Shown here: piece after piece, positions 25,404-34,297 of the stretch
How the letters are laid out: each line of letters begins with the position of its first letter
How positions within the stretch are numbered: position 1 is the stretch's first letter
NCBI RefSeq assembly: GCF_000423305.1
Contig: NZ_AUHS01000018.1
Span: 1-64,000, forward strand
Source of the DNA: Legionella moravica DSM 19234
Lineage (GTDB): Bacteria > Pseudomonadota > Gammaproteobacteria > Legionellales > Legionellaceae
Direction: 5' to 3'
DNA: 64,000 nt
Notes under the pieces: model-generated
The model's input: the letters and a program-made list of their open reading frames with translations, nothing else
What the model was told of the DNA's origin: nothing
Database searches by the model: none
Translations under genes and position numbers: made by a program

Positions 25404-26819
25404 ATGAGCACTGCATTAGTTTGGTTCAGACAGGATTTACGATTGAATGATAATCCTGCTTTTTTTGAAGCCATCAGCCAACATAACCAAGTGATTCCAA
25501 TCTATATCCTGGATGAAAAAAACAATATTCTGGGCGAAGCACAGGCTTGGTGGCTGCATCACAGCCTGCAGGCACTCAGCAATTCACTCACCACACAATT
25601 TGGGTTAAAGCTTATTCTGCGTAAGGGGAATCCTTTGGATATTCTGTCTGATTTGCAAAGTCATACAGGATTCAATGCAATTTATTGGAATCGTTGCTAT
25701 GAACCCACGAGTATCGATCGGGATAAAAAAATCAAAGCAGCATTTCAAGAAACTGGACTTGATGTATTTAGTTTTAATGGAAGCTTACTCAATGAGCCTT
25801 GGACAATAAAAAATAAAAACGGCGATTTTTTCAAAGTGTTTACCCCCTATTGGAAAACTTGCCGCCAAGGGCTTATCTCTAAACCTGCACCGTTAATAAC
25901 CCATAAACCTACAGCAGTTGATGTGGCCAGTGACGACCTTCAAGACTGGAGTCTTCTGCCCCACTTGAATTGGGCGTCTCAATTTCCTGATTTTTGGACA
26001 CCAGGCGAAGATGGGGCTTTACTGCGGCTTATAGAATTCATCTCGCATCATCTTAATGGGTACAAAACAAATAGGGATTTTCCTGAAAAACAAGCCACGT
26101 CCTATTTATCCCCCCATTTACACTTTGGTGAAATCAGTCCCTGGACTATTTTAAGAGCTGTTGAGAATGCAAAAATCAATCCACACTGTGATTTAGCAGG
26201 AGCCGAACACTTTTTGTCCGAGCTGGGCTGGCGGGAATTTTCCTATTATCTGCTCTACCATGTACCCACCCTGCCCTATAAAAATTTTAAATCCGAATTT
26301 GACGCCTTTCCATGGCATAACGATGAATCATTATTAAAACGATGGCAACAGGGAACAACAGGTTATCCCATAGTCGATGCAGGAATGAGAGAACTATGGG
26401 CTACCGGATACATGCATAATCGAGTAAGAATGATCGTTGCCTCCTTTCTCACCAAAGGCTTATTCATTGATTGGCGTTTAGGAGCGGATTGGTTTCTGGA
26501 TACTTTAGTGGATGCTGATTTAGCCAATAACAGTGCCAGCTGGCAATGGGTCGCTGGCTGTGGAGCTGACGCTGCTCCTTATTTTCGTATTTTTAACCCC
26601 GTGTTGCAAAGCCAAAAATTTGATCCTAATGGGGTTTATATACGTCGCTGGGTCCCTGAGCTGGCCTCACTGAATAACGACATCATTCATGCGCCCTGGG
26701 AGTCTGCTCATGCGGCATTGCTGTACCGCAAAATCAATTATCCGAAACCCATCATCAATCACAGCGAAGCACGAGCCAAAGCTCTGGAGTATTACAGCCA
26801 ATTAAAAAAAGAACATTAA
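25404..26819 (+). CDS. phrB: Class I deoxyribodipyrimidine photolyase
   Basis: The 471-aa protein begins STALVWFRQDLRLNDNPAFF, the antenna-domain signature. The C-terminal FAD-binding region holds ELGWREFSYYLLYHVPTLP, GYPIVDAGMRELWATGYMHN and DADLANNSASWQWVAGCGAD, all class I CPD-photolyase/cryptochrome hallmarks. It repairs cyclobutane pyrimidine dimers with blue light. AAGGAC precedes the ATG by 4 nt. It is one of two photolyase-family genes in the window. Confidence 0.95.
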   Translation: MSTALVWFRQDLRLNDNPAFFEAISQHNQVIPIYILDEKNNILGEAQAWWLHHSLQALSNSLTTQFGLKLILRKGNPLDILSDLQSHTGFNAIYWNRCYEPTSIDRDKKIKAAFQETGLDVFSFNGSLLNEPWTIKNKNGDFFKVFTPYWKTCRQGLISKPAPLITHKPTAVDVASDDLQDWSLLPHLNWASQFPDFWTPGEDGALLRLIEFISHHLNGYKTNRDFPEKQATSYLSPHLHFGEISPWTILRAVENAKINPHCDLAGAEHFLSELGWREFSYYLLYHVPTLPYKNFKSEFDAFPWHNDESLLKRWQQGTTGYPIVDAGMRELWATGYMHNRVRMIVASFLTKGLFIDWRLGADWFLDTLVDADLANNSASWQWVAGCGADAAPYFRIFNPVLQSQKFDPNGVYIRRWVPELASLNNDIIHAPWESAHAALLYRKINYPKPIINHSEARAKALEYYSQLKKEH

Positions 26820-26891
26820 ATCAGGATGCTCGATATTCTGATAAACAGCTCATGCACAAAAATAGATTAAACTTAATTTGGAGAACTGACC

Positions 26892-27365
26892 ATGCGCCTG
26901 AATCAATTACTGAAACTGATGTTCTGGTTCTTACTTTTTGAAAGCATTGGTTTTTTACTTGGTATGCTGACCCAGGCTAATATTTATCCCTGGTATGAGA
27001 GCCTTAACAAGTCTTCCCTAACCCCTCCAGGATTCGTTTTTTCAGTGGTCTGGAGTTTGTTGTATGCCCTTCTTGCTCTGGTTGCCGTGATGCTGTTTCA
27101 CCGGGATAAAGAATCTTCTAATAACAAACTGATGATGCTGTTTGTATTGCAAATGCTGATGAACTGGGCGTGGACCCCTCTGTTTTTTGGCTTGCACTGG
27201 ATCATGTTAAGTGCCATTTGGCTTGTTGGCCTAACCGCTTTAAATGGGATCTTAATCATTCAAGCGAGAAATGAGGCCCCAATGGTTGCCTGGTTATTAA
27301 TTCCTTACCTGATTTGGCTGATGTTTGCTTGTTATCTCAATGGGGTTATTGCATGGTTTAATTAG
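26892..27365 (+). CDS. tspO: TspO/MBR-family tryptophan-rich sensory protein
   Basis: The 157-aa protein has five membrane helices and many Trp residues. Family motifs include PWYESLNKSSLTPPGFVFSV VWSLLYALLA and MNWAWTPLFFGLHW. TspO proteins bind porphyrins and are linked to tetrapyrrole and oxygen or light responses. GGAG lies 8 nt before the ATG. Its stop overlaps the stop of convergent cydB by 3 nt. Location beside photolyase and cytochrome bd fits a light/heme/oxygen theme. Confidence 0.93.
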   Translation: MRLNQLLKLMFWFLLFESIGFLLGMLTQANIYPWYESLNKSSLTPPGFVFSVVWSLLYALLALVAVMLFHRDKESSNNKLMMLFVLQMLMNWAWTPLFFGLHWIMLSAIWLVGLTALNGILIIQARNEAPMVAWLLIPYLIWLMFACYLNGVIAWFN

Positions 27366-28351
27366 TGATAATTTTCTGCTGACTTTCCTCGAAATAGATA
27401 ATAGGCATAGAGTGTATAAGCCAAGAGTATGGGAAGCATGATGACCACGCCAACTAAAATAAACACCAAAGTTGAGTCTGGTGCGGCAGCTTCCCAAAGC
27501 GTTACCTGATGTGGAATTAAGTAGGGATAAACACTGATTCCTATTCCAATATAAGAACACAAAAACAGAACAATACTGTAAAGAAAAGGCTTGTATTCAT
27601 TACCGCCATTGAGGTTTTGCCATATTTGATAGACGGAAAACAGAGCCAGCAAAGGTAATGGGCTTAATAAAAATACATTAGGAATACTGTACCAACGATG
27701 AAAAATTTCATTGCTGTGTAACGGGGTCCAGATGCTGACAAATACCAGGAACAAACTGACAAGGACTAATAAACCTCTGGATTGATGAATCATTTTACGC
27801 TGAACTCTTCCAGAGCTTTTGATGATCATCCAGGTTGCTCCCAAAAGAGCATAGCCACACACTAGAGCAATTCCCGTGCACAAACTAAACGGAGTTAACC
27901 AATCAGGATTATTGATGGTCATAGAAGATTCATCTATAGAAAACCCCTGAACAAAAGCACCCAGAATAACGCCCTGAAAAAAAGCAACAGCCACAGAACT
28001 GATTGAAAAGGCCCAGTTCCAGATTGCTTTAGATTTTTTAGCCTTAAAACGAAACTCAAAACTTACACCACGAAAGACAAGTCCTATCAACATAAGCATA
28101 ATAGGCATATAGAGTATGGGGAGCAACAAACCGTAGATTTTGGGGAATGCACCATAAAGCATGGCTCCTCCAAAAACAAGCCAGGTTTCATTACCATCCC
28201 AAACTGGCGCAATAGAGTTCATCATGACATCGCGTTCTTTTTCATTGGAAGTAAAAGGAAAAAGAATGCCAACACCCAGATCAAACCCATCCAGGATGAC
28301 GTACATGATAATAATAAATCCAAGAAGTACTGCAAAAATAAGGGGTAGCAT
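27362..28351 (-). CDS. cydB: Cytochrome bd oxidase subunit II
   Basis: The 329-aa protein has eight or more membrane helices, and its N-terminal MLPLIFAVLLGFIIIMYVIL DGFDLGVGIL and SIAPVWDGNETWLVFGGAML are diagnostic for CydB. With CydA it forms a quinol oxidase that reduces O2 to water. It starts where cydA ends (shared base at 28351). No cydX-like small ORF is evident downstream, as expected for the cyanide-insensitive branch. Confidence 0.95.
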   Translation of the reverse strand: MLPLIFAVLLGFIIIMYVILDGFDLGVGILFPFTSNEKERDVMMNSIAPVWDGNETWLVFGGAMLYGAFPKIYGLLLPILYMPIMLMLIGLVFRGVSFEFRFKAKKSKAIWNWAFSISSVAVAFFQGVILGAFVQGFSIDESSMTINNPDWLTPFSLCTGIALVCGYALLGATWMIIKSSGRVQRKMIHQSRGLLVLVSLFLVFVSIWTPLHSNEIFHRWYSIPNVFLLSPLPLLALFSVYQIWQNLNGGNEYKPFLYSIVLFLCSYIGIGISVYPYLIPHQVTLWEAAAPDSTLVFILVGVVIMLPILLAYTLYAYYLFRGKSAENYH

Positions 28352-29721
28352 TATTTCTTCTCCTCGGGGATGTCGGTCATGTACTGGAATGCATGATATT
28401 CAATGTCGTCTTCTTTTAATTTATCTGGTCCATGGGCGATAAGCTTGAAGAGATAATAAAGGTAAAATCCAAAAACAATTCCGTAAACAACAATCAATAA
28501 TATGAAGGAAATAAGCACCTCTTCATACCCTATAGAAGATACGGCATCTTTGGTTTTTAAGAGTGAGTAGACGACCCAGGGCTGCCTGCCGATTTCCGCA
28601 GTTAACCAACCGGCAATACTGGCAATAAATCCTGCTGGAGCCATCGCAAAAATCCACTTATAAAACCATGGACTTTGAAAAAGCGTCCCTTTAAACCGCA
28701 AATAAATACCTACTATTGCGGTTAAGAGCATCAATATACCAATGCCTACCATAATACGAAAGGTTAAGAAAACAGGAAGCATACGGGGCTGGTCAGCAGG
28801 AGGCACTGAACTAAGACCAACCAGCTCACCATCCCATTCATGAGTATTGATGAAGCTCGCAAGTTTCGGTATGGAAAGTTCATAAAAATTTTTCTGTTCT
28901 TCTTGAGAAGGAAGAGCAAACAGTACCAAAGGTGCCCCTTTCTGGGTTTGCCAAACCCCTTCCATGGCAGCAGTTTTTAGGGGTTGATAATGGTGCACGT
29001 TAATGCCCACGACATCACCGACACCAATTTGTAAAGGAACTAGAATCAAGGCAGCCCATAAGCTAAAGGTTAATGTTATTTTGGCCGTGGCTTTGAATTT
29101 ATCTTTTAATAGATAGTATCCAGAAACAGCCATTACAACAAAACAAGTGGTCACATAGGAAGCAAGCAGCATGTGTATGAAACGAGGAATAAAGGTAGGA
29201 TTAAACACTACAGCCCACCAGCTATCAACAATGTATTTGCCATCGACTAATTGATAGCCACTTGGAGCCTGCATCCAGGAATTGGCTGACATAATCCAAA
29301 AGGCGGACACCGTCGTACCAATTGTCACCAGAAGAGTAGCAATAAAATGCAGTGGTGGGGGAACTTTTTTCCAGCCGAAGAGCATGACGCCTAAAAATCC
29401 GGCTTCAAGAAAGAAGGCTGTCAGCGTTTCGTAGGCAAATAAGGCGCCTAAAACGTTTCCGAATTGGGTGATAAAAGGCCCAAAATTAGTACCTATTTGA
29501 TAAGCCAGGACAATTCCGGACACAACCCCCATTCCAAAAGTCAAAGCAAAAATTTTCGTCCAAAGCTTGCATATTTCCAGATAAATCGGGTTTTTTGTTT
29601 TCAGCCAGGCAGCTTCCATAATCACAAGAAATACAGCAAGCCCCAAATTTAAGGTTGGAAACAAAATATGGAAACCAATACTAAAACCGAATTGAATACG
29701 AGACAGGAGTTCGACAAGCAT
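28351..29721 (-). CDS. cydA: Cytochrome bd oxidase subunit I, short Q-loop (CIO) type
   Basis: From ATG 29721 the protein is 456 aa and starts MLVELLSRIQFGFSIGFHIL, with the heme-b595/d His region. GWKKVPPPLHF and FWIMSANSWMQAPSGYQLVD are characteristic. The short total length places it among short Q-loop, cyanide-insensitive oxidases. An ATG 42 nt upstream would add MLNYAYSSVNYRPT, which does not fit the family N-terminus. It forms the high-affinity terminal oxidase with CydB. Confidence 0.93.
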   Translation of the reverse strand: MLVELLSRIQFGFSIGFHILFPTLNLGLAVFLVIMEAAWLKTKNPIYLEICKLWTKIFALTFGMGVVSGIVLAYQIGTNFGPFITQFGNVLGALFAYETLTAFFLEAGFLGVMLFGWKKVPPPLHFIATLLVTIGTTVSAFWIMSANSWMQAPSGYQLVDGKYIVDSWWAVVFNPTFIPRFIHMLLASYVTTCFVVMAVSGYYLLKDKFKATAKITLTFSLWAALILVPLQIGVGDVVGINVHHYQPLKTAAMEGVWQTQKGAPLVLFALPSQEEQKNFYELSIPKLASFINTHEWDGELVGLSSVPPADQPRMLPVFLTFRIMVGIGILMLLTAIVGIYLRFKGTLFQSPWFYKWIFAMAPAGFIASIAGWLTAEIGRQPWVVYSLLKTKDAVSSIGYEEVLISFILLIVVYGIVFGFYLYYLFKLIAHGPDKLKEDDIEYHAFQYMTDIPEEKK

Positions 29722-29763
29722 AGTGGGCCTATAATTCACTGAGCTATAGGCATAGTTTAGCAT

Positions 29764-30119
29764 ATAATGGTTATTTTTTAAACGTAATCTGCCTTATTTG
29801 GTGCGGCTTATTTTCTTATTTCAGAACAGATAGTTAACACGCAATTGCAATGCACTTTATCGATTAGCAAGTAAATAATCTGCATCAATTTATGTGGACC
29901 AGGTTATCAAAGTGTTTGTTTAGAAAATGATTTAGGTCTGTAGATAATTTGCCAGCCCCTAACCGTGAAGACTTGCAAGCTGACTCTTTCGAAAACGAAG
30001 GGCTTAATGCCTTGAAAATGAATGGCAATACTCTGGTGCCAATCATAAGAACAATGTTGCATTCCGTGGCCGTCTAAACGACAGAGGATACTCTATAAAT
30101 CCTCTAAACTACTCTCGGA
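29764..30119. other. Intergenic stretch, nothing recognisable
   Basis: About 350 bp upstream of cydA and downstream of the FeS photolyase gene. It should carry the cydAB promoter, but I cannot single out a convincing -35/-10 pair. No RNA gene or repeat is seen. Confidence 0.5.
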
Positions 30120-31658
30120 TCATAATTGCCCTGCCTCCAGATCCGCCAGAACTTGACCGGCCCTGGTGCGGATGGCTGCTTTCTTTTCCTGAGTCATTTT
30201 ATCCCAATTGAGATAGGCATAGCGCAGACGGGGATTCTTGTTGAGCTGTACCTGATTTTGCTCTATAAAATTCCAGTAGAGGGAATTGAAGGGACAGGCT
30301 TTTTCCCCCACCACATCAGCAGGGTTATAAGCGCAAGACTTACAAAAATCACTCATTTTTTGAATGTATTTTCCACTAGCAGCATAAGGTTTACTTGCCA
30401 TCACTCCCCCATCGGCATACAACGCCATACCCAGGGTATTAGGTAACTCCACCCACTCAAATGCATCCGCATAAACCGCCAGATACCACTCGCATACTTC
30501 CTGGGGATTGAGGCCCGCAAGCAGAGCAAAATTACCTGTAATCATCAAACGCTGAATGTGATGAGAGTAGGCTTCGACCTGGGTTTGTCGCACCACCTCT
30601 TTCATGCATGACATTTTAGTTGCGCCCCCCCAATAAAGCGCAGGCAAAGATCTTGCGGCATTTAAATAATTTCTATTGGCATAATCGGGCATTAAAAGCC
30701 AGTAAATACCACGTACGTATTCACGCCATCCTAATATTTGACGAATAAATCCTTCCACCGCATTTAAAGGAGCCAACTGCTGTTTCCAGGCATCCTCTGC
30801 CATGTGGCACAATTCTAGAGGCAATAAAAGCCCTGCATTCAAATAAAACGATAATTTTGAATGATATAAATTGGCTTCATTAGAACGCATGGCATCCTGA
30901 AAATCGCCAAAATTAACCAGGCAATGCTGCATAAAATATTGGCTTTCAGAAAGGGCTTGTTCTCGAGTCACTGCAAAATTGAAAGGCCTTAATTGCCCAA
31001 AGTGATGGGAAAACTCTCGTTCTACCAATCTTAAAACATCCAAAGTTACTGCATCTGAAGGATGCTCTAAACGAGCAGGAAATGTTTTAATGTGATTTGC
31101 ATTTTTTCTATTTTGCTCATCATAGTTCCACTCTCCGCCAACCGGCCTGCCTTGATTATCCATAAGAATATGATGCCGTTGGCGCATCATTCGATAAAAA
31201 TACTCCATTCGCCATTGTTTTTTATCTTTTGCCCAAGATTTAAACTCATCAAGGGAGCATAAAAACCGAGTGTCTTCATGAATATTCAGAGGTACCAACA
31301 ATTTGTCTTTTAATGAAACTAATTTTTGCAAAACACGCCACTCACCAGGATGAGTTACATGTACTTCTGAGATATTTTCTATGTCTATCGCCCGGCACAA
31401 CTCCTTCTCAAAACAACCAGTATTATCAGCATCATCGTATTGAATGTAGCGGACTCGATAACCCTGCGATTTTAATCGGTCTGCAAAATGACGCATTACT
31501 GAAAATATAAATGCGATTTTTTTAGGATGATGCCTGACATAAGTCGCTTCTTCCATCACTTCACAAAGAAAAACCACGTCACGCTGCTTGTCGATAGCAG
31601 TTAGTGAGGAAAGAGATTCACTCAGTTGATCGCCCAAAATAAAGCACAATCTCGTCAT
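30120..31658 (-). CDS. FeS-type bacterial cryptochrome / (6-4) photolyase
   Basis: The ~512-aa protein begins MTRLCFILGDQLSESLSSLT with a DPRP (deoxyribodipyrimidine photolyase-related) domain, followed by a C-terminal FAD domain: GFIRQILGWREYVRGIYWLL and CEWYLAVYADAFEWVELPNT. Near the C-terminus FCKSCAYNPAD and EKACPFNSLYW give the C-x2-C...C spacing of the 4Fe-4S ligands known in prokaryotic (6-4) photolyases; the fourth Cys is probably in TKMSCMKE. ATG 31658 has GAGG 6 nt upstream (an ATG one codon earlier is equally in frame). The SDR gene lies 23 bp upstream in the same operon. Confidence 0.9.
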   Translation of the reverse strand: MTRLCFILGDQLSESLSSLTAIDKQRDVVFLCEVMEEATYVRHHPKKIAFIFSVMRHFADRLKSQGYRVRYIQYDDADNTGCFEKELCRAIDIENISEVHVTHPGEWRVLQKLVSLKDKLLVPLNIHEDTRFLCSLDEFKSWAKDKKQWRMEYFYRMMRQRHHILMDNQGRPVGGEWNYDEQNRKNANHIKTFPARLEHPSDAVTLDVLRLVEREFSHHFGQLRPFNFAVTREQALSESQYFMQHCLVNFGDFQDAMRSNEANLYHSKLSFYLNAGLLLPLELCHMAEDAWKQQLAPLNAVEGFIRQILGWREYVRGIYWLLMPDYANRNYLNAARSLPALYWGGATKMSCMKEVVRQTQVEAYSHHIQRLMITGNFALLAGLNPQEVCEWYLAVYADAFEWVELPNTLGMALYADGGVMASKPYAASGKYIQKMSDFCKSCAYNPADVVGEKACPFNSLYWNFIEQNQVQLNKNPRLRYAYLNWDKMTQEKKAAIRTRAGQVLADLEAGQL

Positions 31659-31681
31659 CATTTCCCTCAATAGATAAAAAG

Positions 31682-32380
31682 TTACATCTTAAGCTTGGGG
31701 CGTATGGTACTTAAACCGCCATCTACTGCAAGCACCTGTCCTGTTATCCAACTGTTCTCTGGATTTAGAAAAAACAATATGGCTCGTGCTACATCCTCAG
31801 GCTCACCGACACGCCCTAATGCATGCATTGCAACAGAGGCCTTGGCGACTAATTCATTACTGAGTAGAGAATGAGTCAGAGAGGATTTAACCATACCTGG
31901 CGCAACAACGTTAATGCGTAAACGAGAGGATGCATAAGTCGCGGCAGCGGATTGCGCCAGACCAATAACTCCGGCTTTGGCCGCAGCTATGGCCTCATGG
32001 TTTGCCAATCCAGTCAACGCTGCAGCCGAAGAAATAAGGACTACCGATCCTCCTTGAGTCATTCTCTTTCCTGCCGCACGTACAGTCGCAAATGAAGTGG
32101 TCAAAGACGCATTAATGGTCTTTTGAAACTCTTCAAAATGTGTCGCATGAGCACTCTTAAGTAATAAAGAGCCGGCACAATTAACCACTCCATCAAGAGG
32201 GCCTGCTTGTTCAAATACGCTATCAACAGCGTTAAAGTCCGATGCATCAAGTAAAAAATCGGGGATGATTTTGTTTTTGGTTTGCGCTGTAGTCACCACT
32301 TCATTACCCTGTTTTTTAAGAAGCTCAACTACTGACTGACCAATCGCGCTGCTTGCTGCAATTATTAAATACCGAGCCAT
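31682..32380 (-). CDS. SDR-family oxidoreductase lacking the catalytic Tyr
   Basis: The 232-aa Rossmann protein has an N-terminal dinucleotide-binding site RYLIIAASSAIGQSVVELL, NCAGSLLLKS, and SVVLISSAAALTG with the catalytic Ser. The active-site motif should be Y-x-x-x-K, but here it reads ANHEAIAAAKAGVIGLAQSA: the Lys is present and Ile sits where Tyr belongs. The C-terminal INVVAPGMVKSSLT and GQVLAVDGGLST are typical. AAGG precedes the ATG. The operon with the FeS photolyase suggests a linked but non-classical redox or binding function. Confidence 0.88.
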   Translation of the reverse strand: MARYLIIAASSAIGQSVVELLKKQGNEVVTTAQTKNKIIPDFLLDASDFNAVDSVFEQAGPLDGVVNCAGSLLLKSAHATHFEEFQKTINASLTTSFATVRAAGKRMTQGGSVVLISSAAALTGLANHEAIAAAKAGVIGLAQSAAATYASSRLRINVVAPGMVKSSLTHSLLSNELVAKASVAMHALGRVGEPEDVARAILFFLNPENSWITGQVLAVDGGLSTIRPKLKM

Positions 32381-32554
32381 AAATCGTATACCTTAATAAT
32401 AAAAGGCTTACTATGAAGGAGAGCAATACTAAGTTCAAGTATTTATAAGCAATCAACTCGATTATTCCTTGGTACAATTTATTTTCATTGAACTATAATG
32501 AAAGTGCGTTATGTAATCACAACAAAATTCAAAGTCACACTAAAGGAAAGGACT

Positions 32555-33019
32555 ATGAACAGACTGCTTTTGCTTGCATTGATGATTTTTTGTGGCGTTG
32601 CATTTTCTGCTGATAAAAACTATTTGTTTTTTCAGACAGCTACAGATGGAAGCCTCGAAAAAATGAATAATAACCATTATGTTTTAACAATAAAACAGGC
32701 CCCCAAATATGTGAATTATTTTTCAGAACGACCGGCTAGAACAACTGGCATCATTAATCTTAACGAATTTAATTCATTCTGGACGAACAAAAATATTAAA
32801 AATGATTTCAAAAGCAATCCACCCAATGCCGCAATAGTTTTAGTTGATGCACAAGGTAATCGTCAGGATTTTGTGGCCATCATGACCAATCCGCAATTAT
32901 CGAAAGAACTATTGACTTACGATCTGCAACCCATAAATAGTAAAAATGTGCCTACTGGGCAATTCAAATATTTGCTCATGTTTGTGGATGACATCGCTTG
33001 GAACCCAGGGGGATTTTAA
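32555..33019 (+). CDS. Small exported protein of unknown function
   Basis: From ATG 32555 the protein has 154 aa with a clear signal peptide (MNRLLLLALMIFCGVAFSA, cleavage before DKNY). The mature part is a probable beta-rich domain, LFFQTATDGSLEKMNNNHYV then LTIKQAPKYVNYFSERPART. The start is supported by AAAGGA 4 nt upstream; an earlier in-frame ATG at 32498 lacks a site. I do not recognise a named family. An intrinsic terminator follows at 33051-33100. Confidence 0.75.
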   Translation: MNRLLLLALMIFCGVAFSADKNYLFFQTATDGSLEKMNNNHYVLTIKQAPKYVNYFSERPARTTGIINLNEFNSFWTNKNIKNDFKSNPPNAAIVLVDAQGNRQDFVAIMTNPQLSKELLTYDLQPINSKNVPTGQFKYLLMFVDDIAWNPGGF

Positions 33020-33034
33020 ATGGTTTGAAGGGGC

Positions 33035-33403
33035 TCATTCAGGGGTTGAAGTGCGAGAAAGACAGCGACTTTTACTGGATTTTCTCGCACGTCGTTTTTT
33101 TTGACGCCTTATTTGTTCCATACGAAGTTGCTCTTTGGTTTTTTCATTACTGTAGGCGGCTTGAAATTGTTCACAAAGCCTCATTCGTGCAAAATATCGG
33201 TTATCTTCCCGACTTCTGGATTCCTGGCACTTTATTTCCAAACCCGTCGGTATATGCTTTAAATAGACTGTTGAAGCAGTTTTTTGCAGTTTTTGCCCGC
33301 CATTGCCGCTGCCCAGTATGAATTTTTCGATAAGATCTTGTTCTTCAATATGCAAGGCATTCATCCTATCGGTCAATTTATCTATTTTTTCTTTTTTAAT
33401 CAT
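33035..33403 (-). CDS. GGQ-domain release-factor-like ribosome rescue protein
   Basis: The 122-aa protein has KFILGSGNGGQKLQKTASTV with the GGQ at residues 35-37, followed by the RF-1 domain core HIPTGLEIKCQESRSREDNR and a basic, Arg/Lys-rich C-terminal tail (RRQKKRRARKSSKSR). There is no stop-codon recognition domain. This layout matches the C12orf65/ArfB group, which hydrolyse peptidyl-tRNA on stalled ribosomes; the tail probably enters the mRNA channel. It is convergent with the small exported protein gene. Confidence 0.88.
   Translation of the reverse strand: MIKKEKIDKLTDRMNALHIEEQDLIEKFILGSGNGGQKLQKTASTVYLKHIPTGLEIKCQESRSREDNRYFARMRLCEQFQAAYSNEKTKEQLRMEQIRRQKKRRARKSSKSRCLSRTSTPE
33051..33100 (+). 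terminator. Intrinsic terminator inside the convergent GGQ gene
   Basis: GTGCGAGAAA (33051-33060) and TTTCTCGCAC (33081-33090) are perfect complements around a 20-nt loop, followed on the plus strand by GTCG and six T. It would end transcripts of the exported-protein gene while encoding the basic tail of the protein on the other strand. Confidence 0.7.
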
Positions 33404-33485
33404 AGGGCATTTTTAGTTCATTATAGAATTTAAACTTCAAGTAATGCAGTCCTGGTTTACACGTTCACTTCCCTTTTTTGAATGA

Positions 33486-34049
33486 TTAACCTGGAGAACT
33501 ATTTATTTCATATTCCAAAGTTACCGAATCTAATAAGCAATGATAACATTCTTCAAAATGTTCTGGTGAAACATGTGTGGCAAAATCGAAAATCATCAGA
33601 AATTTTATTTCCAGGGAATTAAGTTCAGATAAATTAACGCCTGCAATCGCTGCAAACCGCTTATTCTTATGTCGGAAATCCATTAATTGCTTATAAGCCA
33701 AATGTATAGAACAGGCTATTAATCGGTGTACATTCAATTCGTTTAGTGAAGAATCAGGAGTCAGTTCAAGATACATACTTATATAAATCAAAGATAAAAC
33801 ATAGATAGTTGGGTCGTCGTCAAGAAATTCATAAAATCGTAATAAATAATTTTCAATTGATATTTGAGGCACACATGCTCCAGTAAATACATCTTTTGCA
33901 TGAGATTTAGAGGTGTTTGTCGTAACTGCTTTCGTTAATACAGATGTAATCGTTTTCAAGAGAAATGAGGTACTGACATCACTAATTTTGGGATATTCAG
34001 TGGCTTGAACTGTTTGAGTTGTTTTATATTGTGCAAAGAATAATTTCAT
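33486..34049 (-). CDS. Eukaryotic-type cyclin (PHO80/Pcl-like), putative effector
   Basis: The 187-aa protein matches the PHO80-like cyclin fold over residues 55-165. ISIENYLLRFYEFL (63-76) corresponds to the ISI..YL.RI..Y helix, YISMYLE (89-95) to YIDRL, LNVHRLIACSIHLAYKQLMD (105-124) to NVHRLLITSVMVAAKFLDD, and FAAIAGVNLSELNSLEIKFL (132-151) to YAKVGGI...E.N.LE.EFL. These cyclins activate Pho85/CDK5-type kinases in eukaryotes. GGGAG lies 4 nt before the ATG, so it is expressed from its own start in a single-gene unit. Bacteria have no CDKs, so acquisition from a host and use as a secreted effector is inferred. No signal peptide; the C-terminus is short and polar. Confidence 0.85.
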   Translation of the reverse strand: MKLFFAQYKTTQTVQATEYPKISDVSTSFLLKTITSVLTKAVTTNTSKSHAKDVFTGACVPQISIENYLLRFYEFLDDDPTIYVLSLIYISMYLELTPDSSLNELNVHRLIACSIHLAYKQLMDFRHKNKRFAAIAGVNLSELNSLEIKFLMIFDFATHVSPEHFEECYHCLLDSVTLEYEINSSPG

Positions 34050-34297
34050 TTTACTCCCTTAAAAACCAGACCGTTCCGTTGCTATGTGTACAGATGAAAA
34101 AGCACCTGAGCACATGTTGTTCTTGAATAATCTGAAGTTAGTATTACAGTAAACAATGCATATATTTTGGCATTTTCCATTACTCGAGAATATACTGAAT
34201 ATTATAGATACCGTGGGAGAAGATAAAGTAGTTGAGTCACTTTTTAGCCTTTAAAATCAACCAAAGCCAGGAAATGATACTCTCTAAAGAGATTTGC

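Noticed and set aside
27297-27560. Minus-strand frame overlapping the tspO/cydB junction
   Set aside because: Out of frame with cydB, which covers the same strand with strong family motifs.
33051-33090. Inverted repeat considered as a riboswitch or regulatory RNA
   Set aside because: It has the stem plus T-tract of a terminator in the right place after the exported-protein gene; nothing suggests a ligand-binding RNA.
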